NCBI GenBank assembly: GCA_016780605.1
Contig: JADHLS010000035.1
Span: forward strand, 1-15,156
Reading direction: 5' to 3'
Source: Reyranella sp.
GTDB taxonomy: Bacteria > Pseudomonadota > Alphaproteobacteria > Reyranellales > Reyranellaceae
Length of the DNA: 15,156 nucleotides
A model generated the notes under the pieces. That model had not been told where the DNA came from. It did not search any database and saw only the letters and a list, made by a program, of their open reading frames with translations. The translations under genes were made by a program, and so were the position numbers. This document shows, piece after piece, positions 1 through 7,221 of this stretch (positions within the stretch are counted from its first letter, which is position 1; each line of letters begins with the position of its first letter).

Positions 1-179
<179 letters not shown>

Positions 180-184
180 TCGGC

Positions 185-295
185 TCATTGCCGGGAGCGC
201 GCCACTCCAGTGGCGCTCATGGTCTGTGTGTTCAACGATGATGCGCCGGGGTCGCGGGCTACCGCGACCTTGGAGTCGCGCGCTCCCGGCAATGA
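185..295. repeat. 25-bp inverted repeat with two nested hairpins between convergent genes
   Basis: The arms at 185-209 and 271-295 are reverse complements with one mismatch (tcattgccgggagcgcgc is the shared outer part of the left arm). Inside, 199-206 pairs with 209-216 (gcgccact / agtggcgc, 2-nt loop). In addition, 251-257 pairs with 262-268 (gtcgcgg / ccgcgac, 4-nt loop). The element fills the gap between the monooxygenase stop and the glnT stop, and its right arm ends exactly beside the glnT stop codon. No T-run follows on either strand, so it is not a textbook intrinsic terminator. It could still end or protect both convergent transcripts. It looks like a REP/BIME-type intergenic palindromic element, but copy number elsewhere in the genome is unknown. 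Confidence 0.75.
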
Positions 296-1594
296 TCAAA
301 CGTCCAGTGTCGTCTCGCGCTCCCAGGGCGAGAGGTGGCGGGCGTAGGCGTTCCACTCTTCGCCCTTCAGCTTGAGGTAGGACGGCACCAAGGCGCCCAG
401 CCGCTCGCCGAGCACGGTCGAGCCTTCGAGCCGGCGCAGCGCGTCCAGAAGGTTGAGCGGCAGCTTCCTCGCGTTCGTGACGGTGTGGCCGTCGATATAC
501 ATGTTGATGTCGAGCCGCTCGCCGGGGTCGCGCCGATTCTCGATGCCGTCGAGCCCCGCAGCCAGGATGCCGGCCTGCAGCAGGTAGGGATTGGCGGCTC
601 CATCGGCCAGCCGCAGCTCGAAGCGGCCGGGTTCAGGAATGCGGATCATGTGAGTGCGGTTGTTGCCCGCATAAGTGACCGACCCCGGGGCCCAGCTCGC
701 GCCGGACAGCGTCGGGGCTGCGTTGATGCGCTTGTAGGAATTCACCGTCGGATTGAACAGCGCGGTCAGCGCCTCCGCCGAATGCATCACGCCGCCGAGG
801 AAATGGTACCCCAGCGCCGAGATGCCGAGCTTGCCCGCCGGGTCGTCGAACAGGTTGCGGTCCCCCTGCCACAGCGAGACGTGGGCGTGGCAGCCATTGC
901 CCGTCAGCTCGGGGAAGGGTTTCGGCATGAAGGTGGCGCGCAGGCCATGCTTCTCGGCGATCGAGCGCACCATGTACTTGAAGAAGGAGTGGCGATCGGC
1001 GGTCTTGAGCGCCGCGTCGTACTGCCAGTTCATCTCGAACTGGCCGTTCGCATCCTCATGGTCGTTCTGGTAGGGCCGCCAGCCCAGCGCCTGCATGGCG
1101 TCGCAGATCTCGGCGATCACGTCGTAGCGGCGCATCAGCGCCTGCTGGTCGTAGCAGGGCTTGCCCTGGCGGTCGGCGGCGTCAGAAATCTCCGACCCGT
1201 CGGGCGAGATCAGAAAGAACTCGCATTCGACGCCGGTCTTCATCTCCTGCCCGCGCTCGCCGGCGGCCGCGATCAGGCGTTTCAGGACGTTGCGCGGCGC
1301 ATGCCCGACGGGCCTGCCGTCCATCCAGGCATCGGCGGCGAGCCAGCCGACTTCGGGCTTCCACGGCAGCCGGATCAGGCTCGCGGGATCGGGAACGGCG
1401 AACAGGTCGGGATCGGCCGGCGTCATGTCGAGCCAGGTCGCGAAGCCGGCGAAAGCCGCGCCCGACTTGGCCATGTCGCCGATCGCCGATCGCGGCACCA
1501 GCTTGGCGCGCTGCACGCCCAAAAGATCGGTGAAGGAGATCAGGAAGTATTTGATGCCCTGCTGCTCGGCAATGGCGTCCAGGTCGGTCGGCAT
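296..1594 (-). CDS. glnT: Type III glutamate-ammonia ligase (GlnT-type glutamine synthetase)
   Basis: This 432-aa protein belongs to the glutamine synthetase family. It would condense glutamate with ammonia, or with a small amine, using ATP in the cytosol. The N-terminal beta-grasp region (about 5-100) begins IKYFLISFTDLLGVQRAKLV, typical of the rhizobial GlnT group. The catalytic domain shows GVECEFFL (121-128, metal-binding Glu), GNGCHAHVS (232-240), NPTVNSYKRI (281-290), GNNRTHMIRIP (310-320) and FELRLADGAANPYL (325-338). The length matches GlnT. The ATG at 1594 was chosen because GAGGGGAG lies just upstream; a TTG ten codons earlier has no ribosome binding site. It is not an adenylylated GlnA-type enzyme by sequence style. 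Related enzymes in the superfamily act on methylamine or other amines, so ammonia as the true substrate is likely but not proven. It lies 137 bp downstream of the oxidoreductase operon and may be partly co-transcribed with it. Confidence 0.9.
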   Translation of the reverse strand: MPTDLDAIAEQQGIKYFLISFTDLLGVQRAKLVPRSAIGDMAKSGAAFAGFATWLDMTPADPDLFAVPDPASLIRLPWKPEVGWLAADAWMDGRPVGHAPRNVLKRLIAAAGERGQEMKTGVECEFFLISPDGSEISDAADRQGKPCYDQQALMRRYDVIAEICDAMQALGWRPYQNDHEDANGQFEMNWQYDAALKTADRHSFFKYMVRSIAEKHGLRATFMPKPFPELTGNGCHAHVSLWQGDRNLFDDPAGKLGISALGYHFLGGVMHSAEALTALFNPTVNSYKRINAAPTLSGASWAPGSVTYAGNNRTHMIRIPEPGRFELRLADGAANPYLLQAGILAAGLDGIENRRDPGERLDINMYIDGHTVTNARKLPLNLLDALRRLEGSTVLGERLGALVPSYLKLKGEEWNAYARHLSPWERETTLDV

Positions 1595-1637
1595 GGCGGC
1601 TCCCCTCGGCTCCGAGCGGAGCAAAAAGGAGGCCGAA

Positions 1638-1653
1638 GCGCCTGATCAGGCGC
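1638..1653. promoter_or_regulatory. Perfect 16-bp palindrome upstream of glnT, candidate operator
   Basis: The sequence gcgcctgatcaggcgc reads identically on both strands and lies 44-59 bases upstream of the glnT start codon. This is where a dimeric repressor or activator would bind, or where a leader hairpin would form. A smaller hairpin (gctccg-ag-cggagc, 1609-1622) sits between it and the ribosome binding site. No convincing -35/-10 pair was found on the minus strand here, so the role is inferred from symmetry and position only. Confidence 0.4.
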
Positions 1654-1711
1654 GAAATGTCGGCCGGGAAACACCAATAGGCGAACGCGGTCCAACTTGC
1701 CTCGACTGATC

Positions 1712-1729
1712 GGTGCTGCGCCAAGCACC
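1712..1729 (-). terminator. Short hairpin just after the oxidoreductase stop, weak terminator candidate
   Basis: Reading the minus strand, a 6-bp stem (ggtgct / agcacc, 6-nt loop) begins two bases after the stop codon of the oxidoreductase gene at 1732-2715. No U-run follows it, so it may only pause polymerase or protect the 3' end rather than stop transcription. Read-through into glnT is quite possible. Confidence 0.2.
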
Positions 1730-1731
1730 CG

Positions 1732-2715
1732 CTACATCGTGATGACGACCTTGCCCAGATGCGCATTGGAACGGAGATGCGCGTAGGCATCGGCGATGCC
1801 GCCCAGGGGCACAACGCGGTCGATCGGCAGCTTTATCCGCCCCGCGGTCACGTCGGGCCAAAGGTCGCTCACCATCAGGCGAATGATCGTCTGAATCTCC
1901 TCCGGCGATCGCGTCCGGAAGGTGACTCCCACGAAGGTGATGCGTTTCAGGCTGTGCAGGTCTAGATCGATCTCGCCCTTCAGCCCGCCCATGCGCCCGA
2001 CGTCGATGATGCGACCCTTCACCGCCGCCGCCTGCATGTTCTGATTCACTACCGGCCCGCCGATCATGTCGATCACCAGGTCGGCGCCTCTGCCGTCAGT
2101 CGCTTCGCTTACCCGCCGCACGATGTCGTCGGTCTTCGCATTGACGCCAACGTCGAGGCCCCAGCCCTTGAGCGTTGCGAGCTTGGCATCGGATGTCGAG
2201 GTGCCGATCACCCGCCGTGCGCCCTTGGCCCTCGCAATCTGGAAGGCCGCGATTCCGACGCCCGAGGTGACGCCCTGCACCAGCACAGTCTCGCCGGCGG
2301 CCAGCCTGCCGTTGGTGATCACCGCATCATGCATGGTCATCAGGGCGACCGGCGCCGCCGCCGCCTCTTCCCATGAAAAGCCGGCCGGAACCGGAATGAC
2401 CAGCCGGTGGTCGATGCGCGCAAATTCCGCGAAGGCGCCCTGGCCCATTGCCATGACCCGATCGCCCGGCTTCACTTCGGTCACGCCGGCGCCGACCTCC
2501 GTCACCTCGCCCGCGAACTCCAATCCGGCGATCGGCGCAGCCAACGCGCTGCCGGCGCCCTTGAAATGGCCGACGCTCATGGCGAGGTCGGCGCGGTTGG
2601 CGCCGGCCGCGCGCACCCGCACCAGCACCTCTCCAGAAGCCGGCGCCGGCCGAGCCACATCCTGCAGCTCAATCCGCTTGCCGCCCGCCTGCTCGACGAC
2701 CACCGCTGCGCGCAT
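1732..2715 (-). CDS. MDR-family NADPH:quinone oxidoreductase-like protein (zinc-independent)
   Basis: This 327-aa protein is a medium-chain dehydrogenase/reductase of the quinone oxidoreductase type. The GroES-like domain spans about 1-125 and includes the family motif GLEFAGEVTEVGAGV (64-78). It is followed by a Rossmann domain with GVTSGVG (148-154) for NADPH binding. The zinc-ligand pattern of alcohol dehydrogenases is absent, so it should reduce quinones, enones or similar electrophiles in the cytosol rather than oxidise alcohols. The ATG at 2715 is preferred because GGGAG lies about 9 bases upstream. An in-frame ATG at 2730 lacks such a site and sits one base from the previous stop. It is the fifth gene of the tight minus-strand operon and a paralogue-type partner of the gene at 4981-5964. 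The substrate cannot be read from sequence. Confidence 0.85.
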   Translation of the reverse strand: MRAAVVVEQAGGKRIELQDVARPAPASGEVLVRVRAAGANRADLAMSVGHFKGAGSALAAPIAGLEFAGEVTEVGAGVTEVKPGDRVMAMGQGAFAEFARIDHRLVIPVPAGFSWEEAAAAPVALMTMHDAVITNGRLAAGETVLVQGVTSGVGIAAFQIARAKGARRVIGTSTSDAKLATLKGWGLDVGVNAKTDDIVRRVSEATDGRGADLVIDMIGGPVVNQNMQAAAVKGRIIDVGRMGGLKGEIDLDLHSLKRITFVGVTFRTRSPEEIQTIIRLMVSDLWPDVTAGRIKLPIDRVVPLGGIADAYAHLRSNAHLGKVVITM

Positions 2716-2731
2716 ACCATTCGCTCCCATT

Positions 2732-3202
2732 TCAGTAGACCGTCGGGCAGCGCTGCCAATGCAGCACGCTGCGGCCGGACTTTCCCGCGACGACCATCGG
2801 CGGCGATCGCAGCACCAGCACATCACCCTTGAACTCGTAGTGCCGCACGTTCACCTGCCCCTCCCAGTTGGGTAGCAGGGCGCTGATGATCCGGTGATTG
2901 ACGATTTGTCGTGCCGCGTCGACGTCGTAGGTGCAGTAGTAGGCGACGTAGCCATTGAATGCGGCGCGCACCTCGGCGTCGTTGCCGAAATCCTTCTGCG
3001 CCGCCGACTGGCGTGCCTGGGCGAAGCGGGGCCGCCCCCGTTGCATCATCTGGCCAGAGAAGAAGCCCTCGCGCGTATAGACGATCAGGCCCTCGGCATC
3101 GCGGCCCAGCGGATGCTCGACCGTACCGTCGTCGAACACCAGCTCGAACGACTGAAGGCGATAGCTGCCGAGGAAATCACGGGCACTTTCAGGGATGCTC
3201 AT
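2732..3202 (-). CDS. Lipocalin-like domain protein
   Basis: This small 156-aa protein resembles the Lipocalin_5 family. It has an N-terminal FLGSYRLQSFEL (10-21), then dG..eHPLGRDAEGLIVYT (26-43) and GFFSGQMMQ (46-54). It closes with beta-rich segments including HYEFKGDVLVL (121-131). These domains form small beta barrels that bind hydrophobic small molecules; most members have no known enzymatic role. No signal peptide or membrane segment is seen, so it should be cytosolic. Its ATG overlaps the stop of the upstream isomerase gene as ATGA, which implies translational coupling; no strong ribosome binding site is present. The stop lies 16 bp before the start of the next oxidoreductase. The context suggests it binds or acts on an intermediate of the operon's pathway, which is an inference. 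Confidence 0.8.
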   Translation of the reverse strand: MSIPESARDFLGSYRLQSFELVFDDGTVEHPLGRDAEGLIVYTREGFFSGQMMQRGRPRFAQARQSAAQKDFGNDAEVRAAFNGYVAYYCTYDVDAARQIVNHRIISALLPNWEGQVNVRHYEFKGDVLVLRSPPMVVAGKSGRSVLHWQRCPTVY

Positions 3203-3987
3203 GCTGGTTTGCCGATGCCGTAGCGAGCGCCCCAGGCGAGGGAGTCGAGCGTGTGCGAGGATGGCGTGTATTCGCAGCCGATCCAGCCCGCCCAGCCTTT
3301 GCCGTCCACCAGGTCGAAATAGTGCTGCAGGTTGAGCTCGCCCACGCCCGGCTCGTGCCGACCCGGAGGATTGCCGAGCTGCAGATGGCCGATCCATGGC
3401 CAGCAGCGCTCCAGATTGCGGCTGATGGCGCCCTCCTCCATCTGTACGTGGTAGGTGTCGAAGCAGAGTTTGAGGTTGTCCTGGCCGACTTGCCGAATGA
3501 CGGCGAGGCCGTCGTCCAGGGTGTGGATGAAGAAATCCGGGAAGCGCGCACTGCACACCGGCTCGATGGCCAGCGTCAGCCCGGCCTTGCGCGCCTCCTC
3601 GCAGGCCATGACGAGGTTCTCGACCACGCGCGCCCAGGTCCGCTCGCGCGGCTCGCCCTTGGGCGTGCCGCCGATCGCCGGATGCAGCAGACCGCACTCG
3701 ATCTCCAGCGCATAGTCGATGCCGCGCTTCACGGCATCGCGGAAGTCGCCCTCACGGCCGGGCAGCGTGGTGAGCCCGAGCTCGCCCGCCTCCCAGTTCT
3801 GCGGTGTAAGGATCTGCACCATCGTGAGCCCGTTGTCCTTCAGCCAGCGGCCCACGTCGCTTGCCTTCCAGGCATAGGGATCGCCGTGCTCAACCCCTTT
3901 GAAGCCGCAGCGTGCCGCCTGCACGAACCGCTCGGGCATGTCGTATTCCTTGAACATCCACCGGATGTTGGCTTCGAACCGGGGCAT
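3199..3987 (-). CDS. Hydroxypyruvate isomerase family / sugar phosphate isomerase-epimerase TIM barrel
   Basis: This 262-aa protein is an AP-endonuclease-2-like (xylose isomerase-like) TIM barrel, close in length and motifs to hydroxypyruvate isomerases. It starts PRFEANIRWMF and has the putative metal ligands E142 (AIEPV), D177 (CFDTYH), Q203 (HLQLG) and E239 (GCEY). It ends with the family-typical WIGCEYTP...LAWGARYG. Such enzymes interconvert aldose and ketose forms, for example hydroxypyruvate and tartronate semialdehyde, in the cytosol. The ATG at 3987 is chosen because AGGAGA lies 6-7 bases upstream, inside the 8-bp gap after the binding-protein gene. The absence of nearby glyoxylate carboligase or tartronate semialdehyde reductase means true hydroxypyruvate activity is uncertain; it could act on another hydroxy-oxo acid. 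Confidence 0.85.
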   Translation of the reverse strand: MPRFEANIRWMFKEYDMPERFVQAARCGFKGVEHGDPYAWKASDVGRWLKDNGLTMVQILTPQNWEAGELGLTTLPGREGDFRDAVKRGIDYALEIECGLLHPAIGGTPKGEPRERTWARVVENLVMACEEARKAGLTLAIEPVCSARFPDFFIHTLDDGLAVIRQVGQDNLKLCFDTYHVQMEEGAISRNLERCWPWIGHLQLGNPPGRHEPGVGELNLQHYFDLVDGKGWAGWIGCEYTPSSHTLDSLAWGARYGIGKPA

Positions 3988-3995
3988 GGCTTCTC

Positions 3996-4964
3996 CTAAT
4001 TCGCCTTGATGTTGGCTTCGCGCACCACCTTGGCCCATTTGTCGTACTCGCGGCGCATGAAGGCGGCGGTCTCCTCGGGCGTCATCGGTGCGGGATGGAA
4101 GCTCTGCTTCAGGAAGCCGTCGCGCACCTCGGGCTGGGCCAGCGCCGAGCGCACGGTCTGGTTGAGCGTCGTGATGATGCCGGGCGGCGTTCCCTTGGGG
4201 GCCATGAGCACGCCCCAGGCGCCGACTTCGTAACCTGGAATCGTATCGGCGATCGGCGGTACGTCGGGGAGCTCGGGCTGGCGCTCCAGGCTCGCCACGC
4301 CCAACGCCCGCACCTTGCCGGCGCGCACGTTGGGCACGGCCACGGGCATGTTGTCGAGCAGGAGCTGGATGCGACCTGCGATCAGGTCGAGCTGCAGCGC
4401 CGAGGAGCTATAGGGCACGTGCTGCATGCTGGTGCCGGTCATGATCATGAACAGCTCCATGCCGAGATGCAGGTTGGAGCCGATACCAGTCGAGCCGAAG
4501 GAGAGCTTGCCGGGGTTGGCCTTGGCGTAGTCGATGAGCTCGCGCACCGTCTTCACGGGCAGCTCGGGATGGCACACCAGCACGTTCGCCACCTTGGCCA
4601 CCAGCGTGATCGGATCGAAGTCGTCGAGCGGCTTGTACTTGAGGTCGGTCAGGATGTGCGGACTGACGACATGGGTGGTGCTCGAGCCGAAGACCAGGGT
4701 GTAGCCGTCGGGCTTTGCCCGGGCGACGAACTCGGCGCCGATATGGCCAGACGCCCCGGCCTTGTTGTCGACGAGGAAGGTGGTGTGGAGCGACTTGCCC
4801 ATGGCGTCGCACATCAGCCGCGCCAGCGAATCGAGCGCGTTGCCGGGCGGACCCGGCACGACGACCCGCACGGGCTGGCTCGGATAGCCCTGCGCGCGCG
4901 CCGGCCCCGTTGCGCCGGCAACCGCGGCGGCGCCCGCCATCTTCAGGATCGACCTGCGTTTCAT
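3996..4964 (-). CDS. TctC/Bug-family tripartite tricarboxylate transporter substrate-binding protein
   Basis: This 322-aa periplasmic binding protein carries a Tat-like signal: RRSILK at 3-8, a short hydrophobic stretch and probable cleavage after ARA (22-24). The mature part begins YPSQPVRVVVPGPPGNALD (27-45), with VDNKAGASGHIGA at 66-78, KPDGYTL at 84-90 and GSTGIGSN at 158-165. These are all standard landmarks of Bug proteins, which trap carboxylates or other small organic molecules. The ATG at 4964 has GGGAGGA upstream. No TctA or TctB membrane gene is in the window, so this is an orphan receptor that either borrows a distant permease or serves sensing, as is common for this family. It lies between the first oxidoreductase and the isomerase in the operon and probably captures the pathway's substrate. 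Confidence 0.92.
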   Translation of the reverse strand: MKRRSILKMAGAAAVAGATGPARAQGYPSQPVRVVVPGPPGNALDSLARLMCDAMGKSLHTTFLVDNKAGASGHIGAEFVARAKPDGYTLVFGSSTTHVVSPHILTDLKYKPLDDFDPITLVAKVANVLVCHPELPVKTVRELIDYAKANPGKLSFGSTGIGSNLHLGMELFMIMTGTSMQHVPYSSSALQLDLIAGRIQLLLDNMPVAVPNVRAGKVRALGVASLERQPELPDVPPIADTIPGYEVGAWGVLMAPKGTPPGIITTLNQTVRSALAQPEVRDGFLKQSFHPAPMTPEETAAFMRREYDKWAKVVREANIKAN

Positions 4965-4980
4965 CGTTGTTTGTCCTCCC

Positions 4981-5964
4981 TCACGGCGTGACGACGACCG
5001 TGCCCAGGCGGTCGCCACTTTCGACGAGGTCGTGCGCTTCGGCGATACGTTCCAGCGGCACGCTGATGGCGATGCGGTGCCGCGCGCGACCGCTCTTCAG
5101 CCAGTCGACGACGCCGCGCTGCGCGGCCTGTCGCAGCTGCAGCGGCGACAGGCCGAGTTGCACGAAGCGCACGGTGGCGCCCTTGAACATCAGGCCAAGG
5201 GCCGGCACGCGCGGCTCAGGCACGCCGACCGACGAATACATCGACACCACCGCATTGTCGGCCAGCACACGCAGGGTCGTCGGAAGGTTGGCCCCGAAGT
5301 CGACCTCGACGATGCGATCGACGCCGCGGCCGTCGGTGAAACCGAGCACGGCCTCGGCAACGTCGTCACTGCGATAGTTCAGGACTAGATCGGCGCCCGC
5401 CAGCGCCGCGTCCCTCGCCTTGCGTTCGCTACTCACGGTCGCGATCACCCGCGCACCGGCCCACTTCGCGATCTGGATGGCGTAGAAGCCGACAGCGCCC
5501 GCCCCGCCCGTTACCAGCACCGTGCTGCCGTCGATCGGCCCGTCGCGCAGCAGGCAGAGATGCGCCGTCTGGGCCGGGATGCCGAGGCTCGCCCCGACCG
5601 TGAAGTCGCAATCGTCGGGCAGCTCGGCGAGCAGGCGAACATCGAGTGCGATGTATTCGGCGGCACTCCCCATCGCCCCGCCGCGGGCGGCATTGTGCAT
5701 CCACACCCGACGGCCGATCAGCGCGGGCTCGACACCCGGCCCGACCTCCGCCAGCACACCGGCGCCGTCATTGTGCGGCACGACGCGGGGGAAGCCCATC
5801 TTGCGGCCAAAACGGCCGGCGCGGCCATTGCAGTCGGATGGATTGACGCCCGATGCGTGCACGCGCACCAGCGCTTCGCCCGGTCCCGGCACCGGTCGCT
5901 CGATGTCGCCGATCTGAAGCACTTCGTGCGCCGGCCCCTGCCGGTCGTACCATGCCGCCCGCAT
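4981..5964 (-). CDS. MDR-family quinone oxidoreductase (zeta-crystallin type)
   Basis: This 327-aa NADPH-dependent reductase has a GroES-like domain (about 1-125, with FPRVVPHNDGAGVL at 58-71). The Rossmann domain has GGAGAVG at 153-159, and DGRGVDRIVEVDFG (211-224) corresponds to the family's conserved segment. No structural-zinc cysteine cluster is present, which points to quinone or enone reduction. It is similar in size to the gene at 1732-2715, but the two differ clearly in sequence, so this is not a recent tandem duplication. The ATG at 5964 has GGGAGTG about 9 bases upstream. It is the first gene of the minus-strand operon and is divergent from the LysR gene, the usual arrangement for a LysR target. 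The stop is 16 bp from the TctC-family start. Confidence 0.87.
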   Translation of the reverse strand: MRAAWYDRQGPAHEVLQIGDIERPVPGPGEALVRVHASGVNPSDCNGRAGRFGRKMGFPRVVPHNDGAGVLAEVGPGVEPALIGRRVWMHNAARGGAMGSAAEYIALDVRLLAELPDDCDFTVGASLGIPAQTAHLCLLRDGPIDGSTVLVTGGAGAVGFYAIQIAKWAGARVIATVSSERKARDAALAGADLVLNYRSDDVAEAVLGFTDGRGVDRIVEVDFGANLPTTLRVLADNAVVSMYSSVGVPEPRVPALGLMFKGATVRFVQLGLSPLQLRQAAQRGVVDWLKSGRARHRIAISVPLERIAEAHDLVESGDRLGTVVVTP

Positions 5965-6061
5965 CGTCGTTTCACTCCCGGCGCGCAGCAGACCATCGCC
6001 GACGGCGTGCGGTCCAAGCCGGCTTTTGACTTGATCGATAAGCCAATCTTATTGTTTGCCG
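5965..6061. promoter_or_regulatory. Divergent promoter region between the catabolic operon and its LysR gene
   Basis: This 97-bp gap separates the two diverging genes and is AT-richer than its surroundings near 6024-6058. A plus-strand promoter candidate is TTGACT (6026-6031), an 18-bp spacer and TATTGT (6050-6055). Its transcript would begin almost at the LysR ATG, giving a very short or absent leader; this fits the lack of a ribosome binding site. The stretch around ttgatcgataa (6031-6041), with the palindromic core atcgat, contains T-N11-A pairs such as 6026/6038 and is a possible LysR box. These are sight-read candidates only. Confidence 0.4.
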
Positions 6062-7000
6062 ATGGACCTGCGGCAGCTCCGGACTTTCCTGGCAGTGGCG
6101 CAAGAGCGTCATTTTGGACGCGCCGCCGAACGCCTGCACATCGCCCAGCCCGCGGTCAGCCAGCAGATCCGCACGCTCGAAGCAGATGTCGGCACGCGAC
6201 TGTTCGACCGAACCAGCCGTTCGGTCGAACTGACCGCAGCCGGCCGCACGCTGCTCGCCGGCGCGCCCGACATCCTCGACCGCGTGGCCCAACTCGGCGA
6301 GGCGACACGTGCGACGGGCCGCTCGCTGCGCGGCGAGCTCAGGCTCAACTATGCCCGGACCTCGCCGGTCGGCATCGCGACCGACATCGTCGAAGAGTTC
6401 CGCCGGCGCCATCCCGAGGTCAAACTGATCATCGACACCATGACCACGACGCGCAGCCTGGAGCAATTGCGCGAGGGTACGCTCGATGCCGCCTTCCTGC
6501 GTTTGCCGCTCGCCGATGCGCAGGACCTTACGGTGATCGAGGTCGGCAAGGATCCTTTGGTCGCGGCGCTGCCGCGGCGTCACCGCCTGGCGCGCCGCCG
6601 AGAGATCGCAGCCTCGGACCTGCACCACGAGCGCATCGTGTTCTGGCCGCGCGCGCAAGGGCCCGGTTTCCACGACTGGGTCGTGGAGCAGGTGTTCGAA
6701 GGCTGCCTGCCCCGCACCGTCCACATCGAACCCGACACCGAACAGATGGTGCGAGCCGTTGCCCGAGGAGCAGGCGTGGCGGTGACGACCCGGTCGCGTG
6801 CCTCGCTGCTGGCGGTGGGCGACGTCGTGTTCAAGCCGTTGGCGTCAGCGGTGCCGGCTTCTCCACTTGCATTGGCCTGGCGCGTTGCCGATGGTTCGGC
6901 GCCGCTGCGCCAACTCGTGACGATTGCCCGCAGGCTGGCCCGTTCCGTACGCCCGCCGGAAATTGCGGCGCGTTCCGGCACAGCTCATCGAGCTAAGTGA
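6062..7000 (+). CDS. LysR-family transcriptional regulator
   Basis: This 312-aa protein has the classic LysR N-terminus MDLRQLRTFLAVAQERHFGR. The winged helix-turn-helix covers about 3-62 (AAERLHIAQPAVSQQIRTLE at 21-40, then LFDR and ELTAAG). A two-lobed periplasmic-binding-like effector domain covers about 90-290. The ATG at 6062 is used because it gives the standard family start; the in-frame TTG two codons earlier is not needed. There is no clear Shine-Dalgarno sequence, consistent with a near-leaderless message. LysR proteins bind as tetramers to divergent promoters and respond to a pathway metabolite. By position it should regulate the operon beginning at 5964. The effector is unknown. 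A 7-bp stem (6955-6961 / 6973-6979) lies within the last codons. Confidence 0.93.
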   Translation: MDLRQLRTFLAVAQERHFGRAAERLHIAQPAVSQQIRTLEADVGTRLFDRTSRSVELTAAGRTLLAGAPDILDRVAQLGEATRATGRSLRGELRLNYARTSPVGIATDIVEEFRRRHPEVKLIIDTMTTTRSLEQLREGTLDAAFLRLPLADAQDLTVIEVGKDPLVAALPRRHRLARRREIAASDLHHERIVFWPRAQGPGFHDWVVEQVFEGCLPRTVHIEPDTEQMVRAVARGAGVAVTTRSRASLLAVGDVVFKPLASAVPASPLALAWRVADGSAPLRQLVTIARRLARSVRPPEIAARSGTAHRAK

Positions 7001-7090
7001 TCCAGATAACGAGTGCAAACCACCGCCGGACCATCCGCTCGCCAGCAGGGGGTGGAGACGAGGCCGCACGTCCGTTGGCGGCGTAGCTGT

Positions 7091-7167
7091 CGCGAGGCGA
7101 TGCCCTCGCGCGCCAAGACCTGCGCCGGCGTCTGCGCCCTGGTGCCGCCGTGCAGGGCTTGCCCTGC
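7091..7167. other. GC-rich intergenic hairpins in the 7001-7221 gap
   Basis: The 221-bp gap before the racemase-family gene has no convincing reading frame or recognisable promoter. It holds two clean hairpins: cgcgagg (7091-7097) with cctcgcg (7104-7110), 6-nt loop, and gcagggc (7152-7158) with gccctgc (7161-7167), 2-nt loop. They could form a structured leader for the downstream gene or end the LysR transcript. No T-run accompanies them, so neither role is supported strongly. Confidence 0.35.
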
Positions 7168-7221
7168 GAGCCCCGCCGGTGCGAGGATTTCGCCGGAAGC
7201 GTCGAGGGGAGGAACGATCTC

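Noticed and set aside
335..1645. A 436-codon plus-strand open frame opposite glnT
   Set aside because: It mirrors glnT, whose catalytic motifs are intact; the antisense product shows only compositional bias.
1732..5964. The two MDR oxidoreductases as a recent gene duplication
   Set aside because: They have equal length and fold but clearly different sequence throughout, including the cofactor loop (GVTSGVG versus GGAGAVG), so any duplication is ancient.
5560..6996. A 478-codon plus-strand open frame spanning the oxidoreductase start and the LysR gene
   Set aside because: It crosses the divergent promoter and overlaps LysR in another frame; the translation is Arg/Pro/Ala-rich without a domain.
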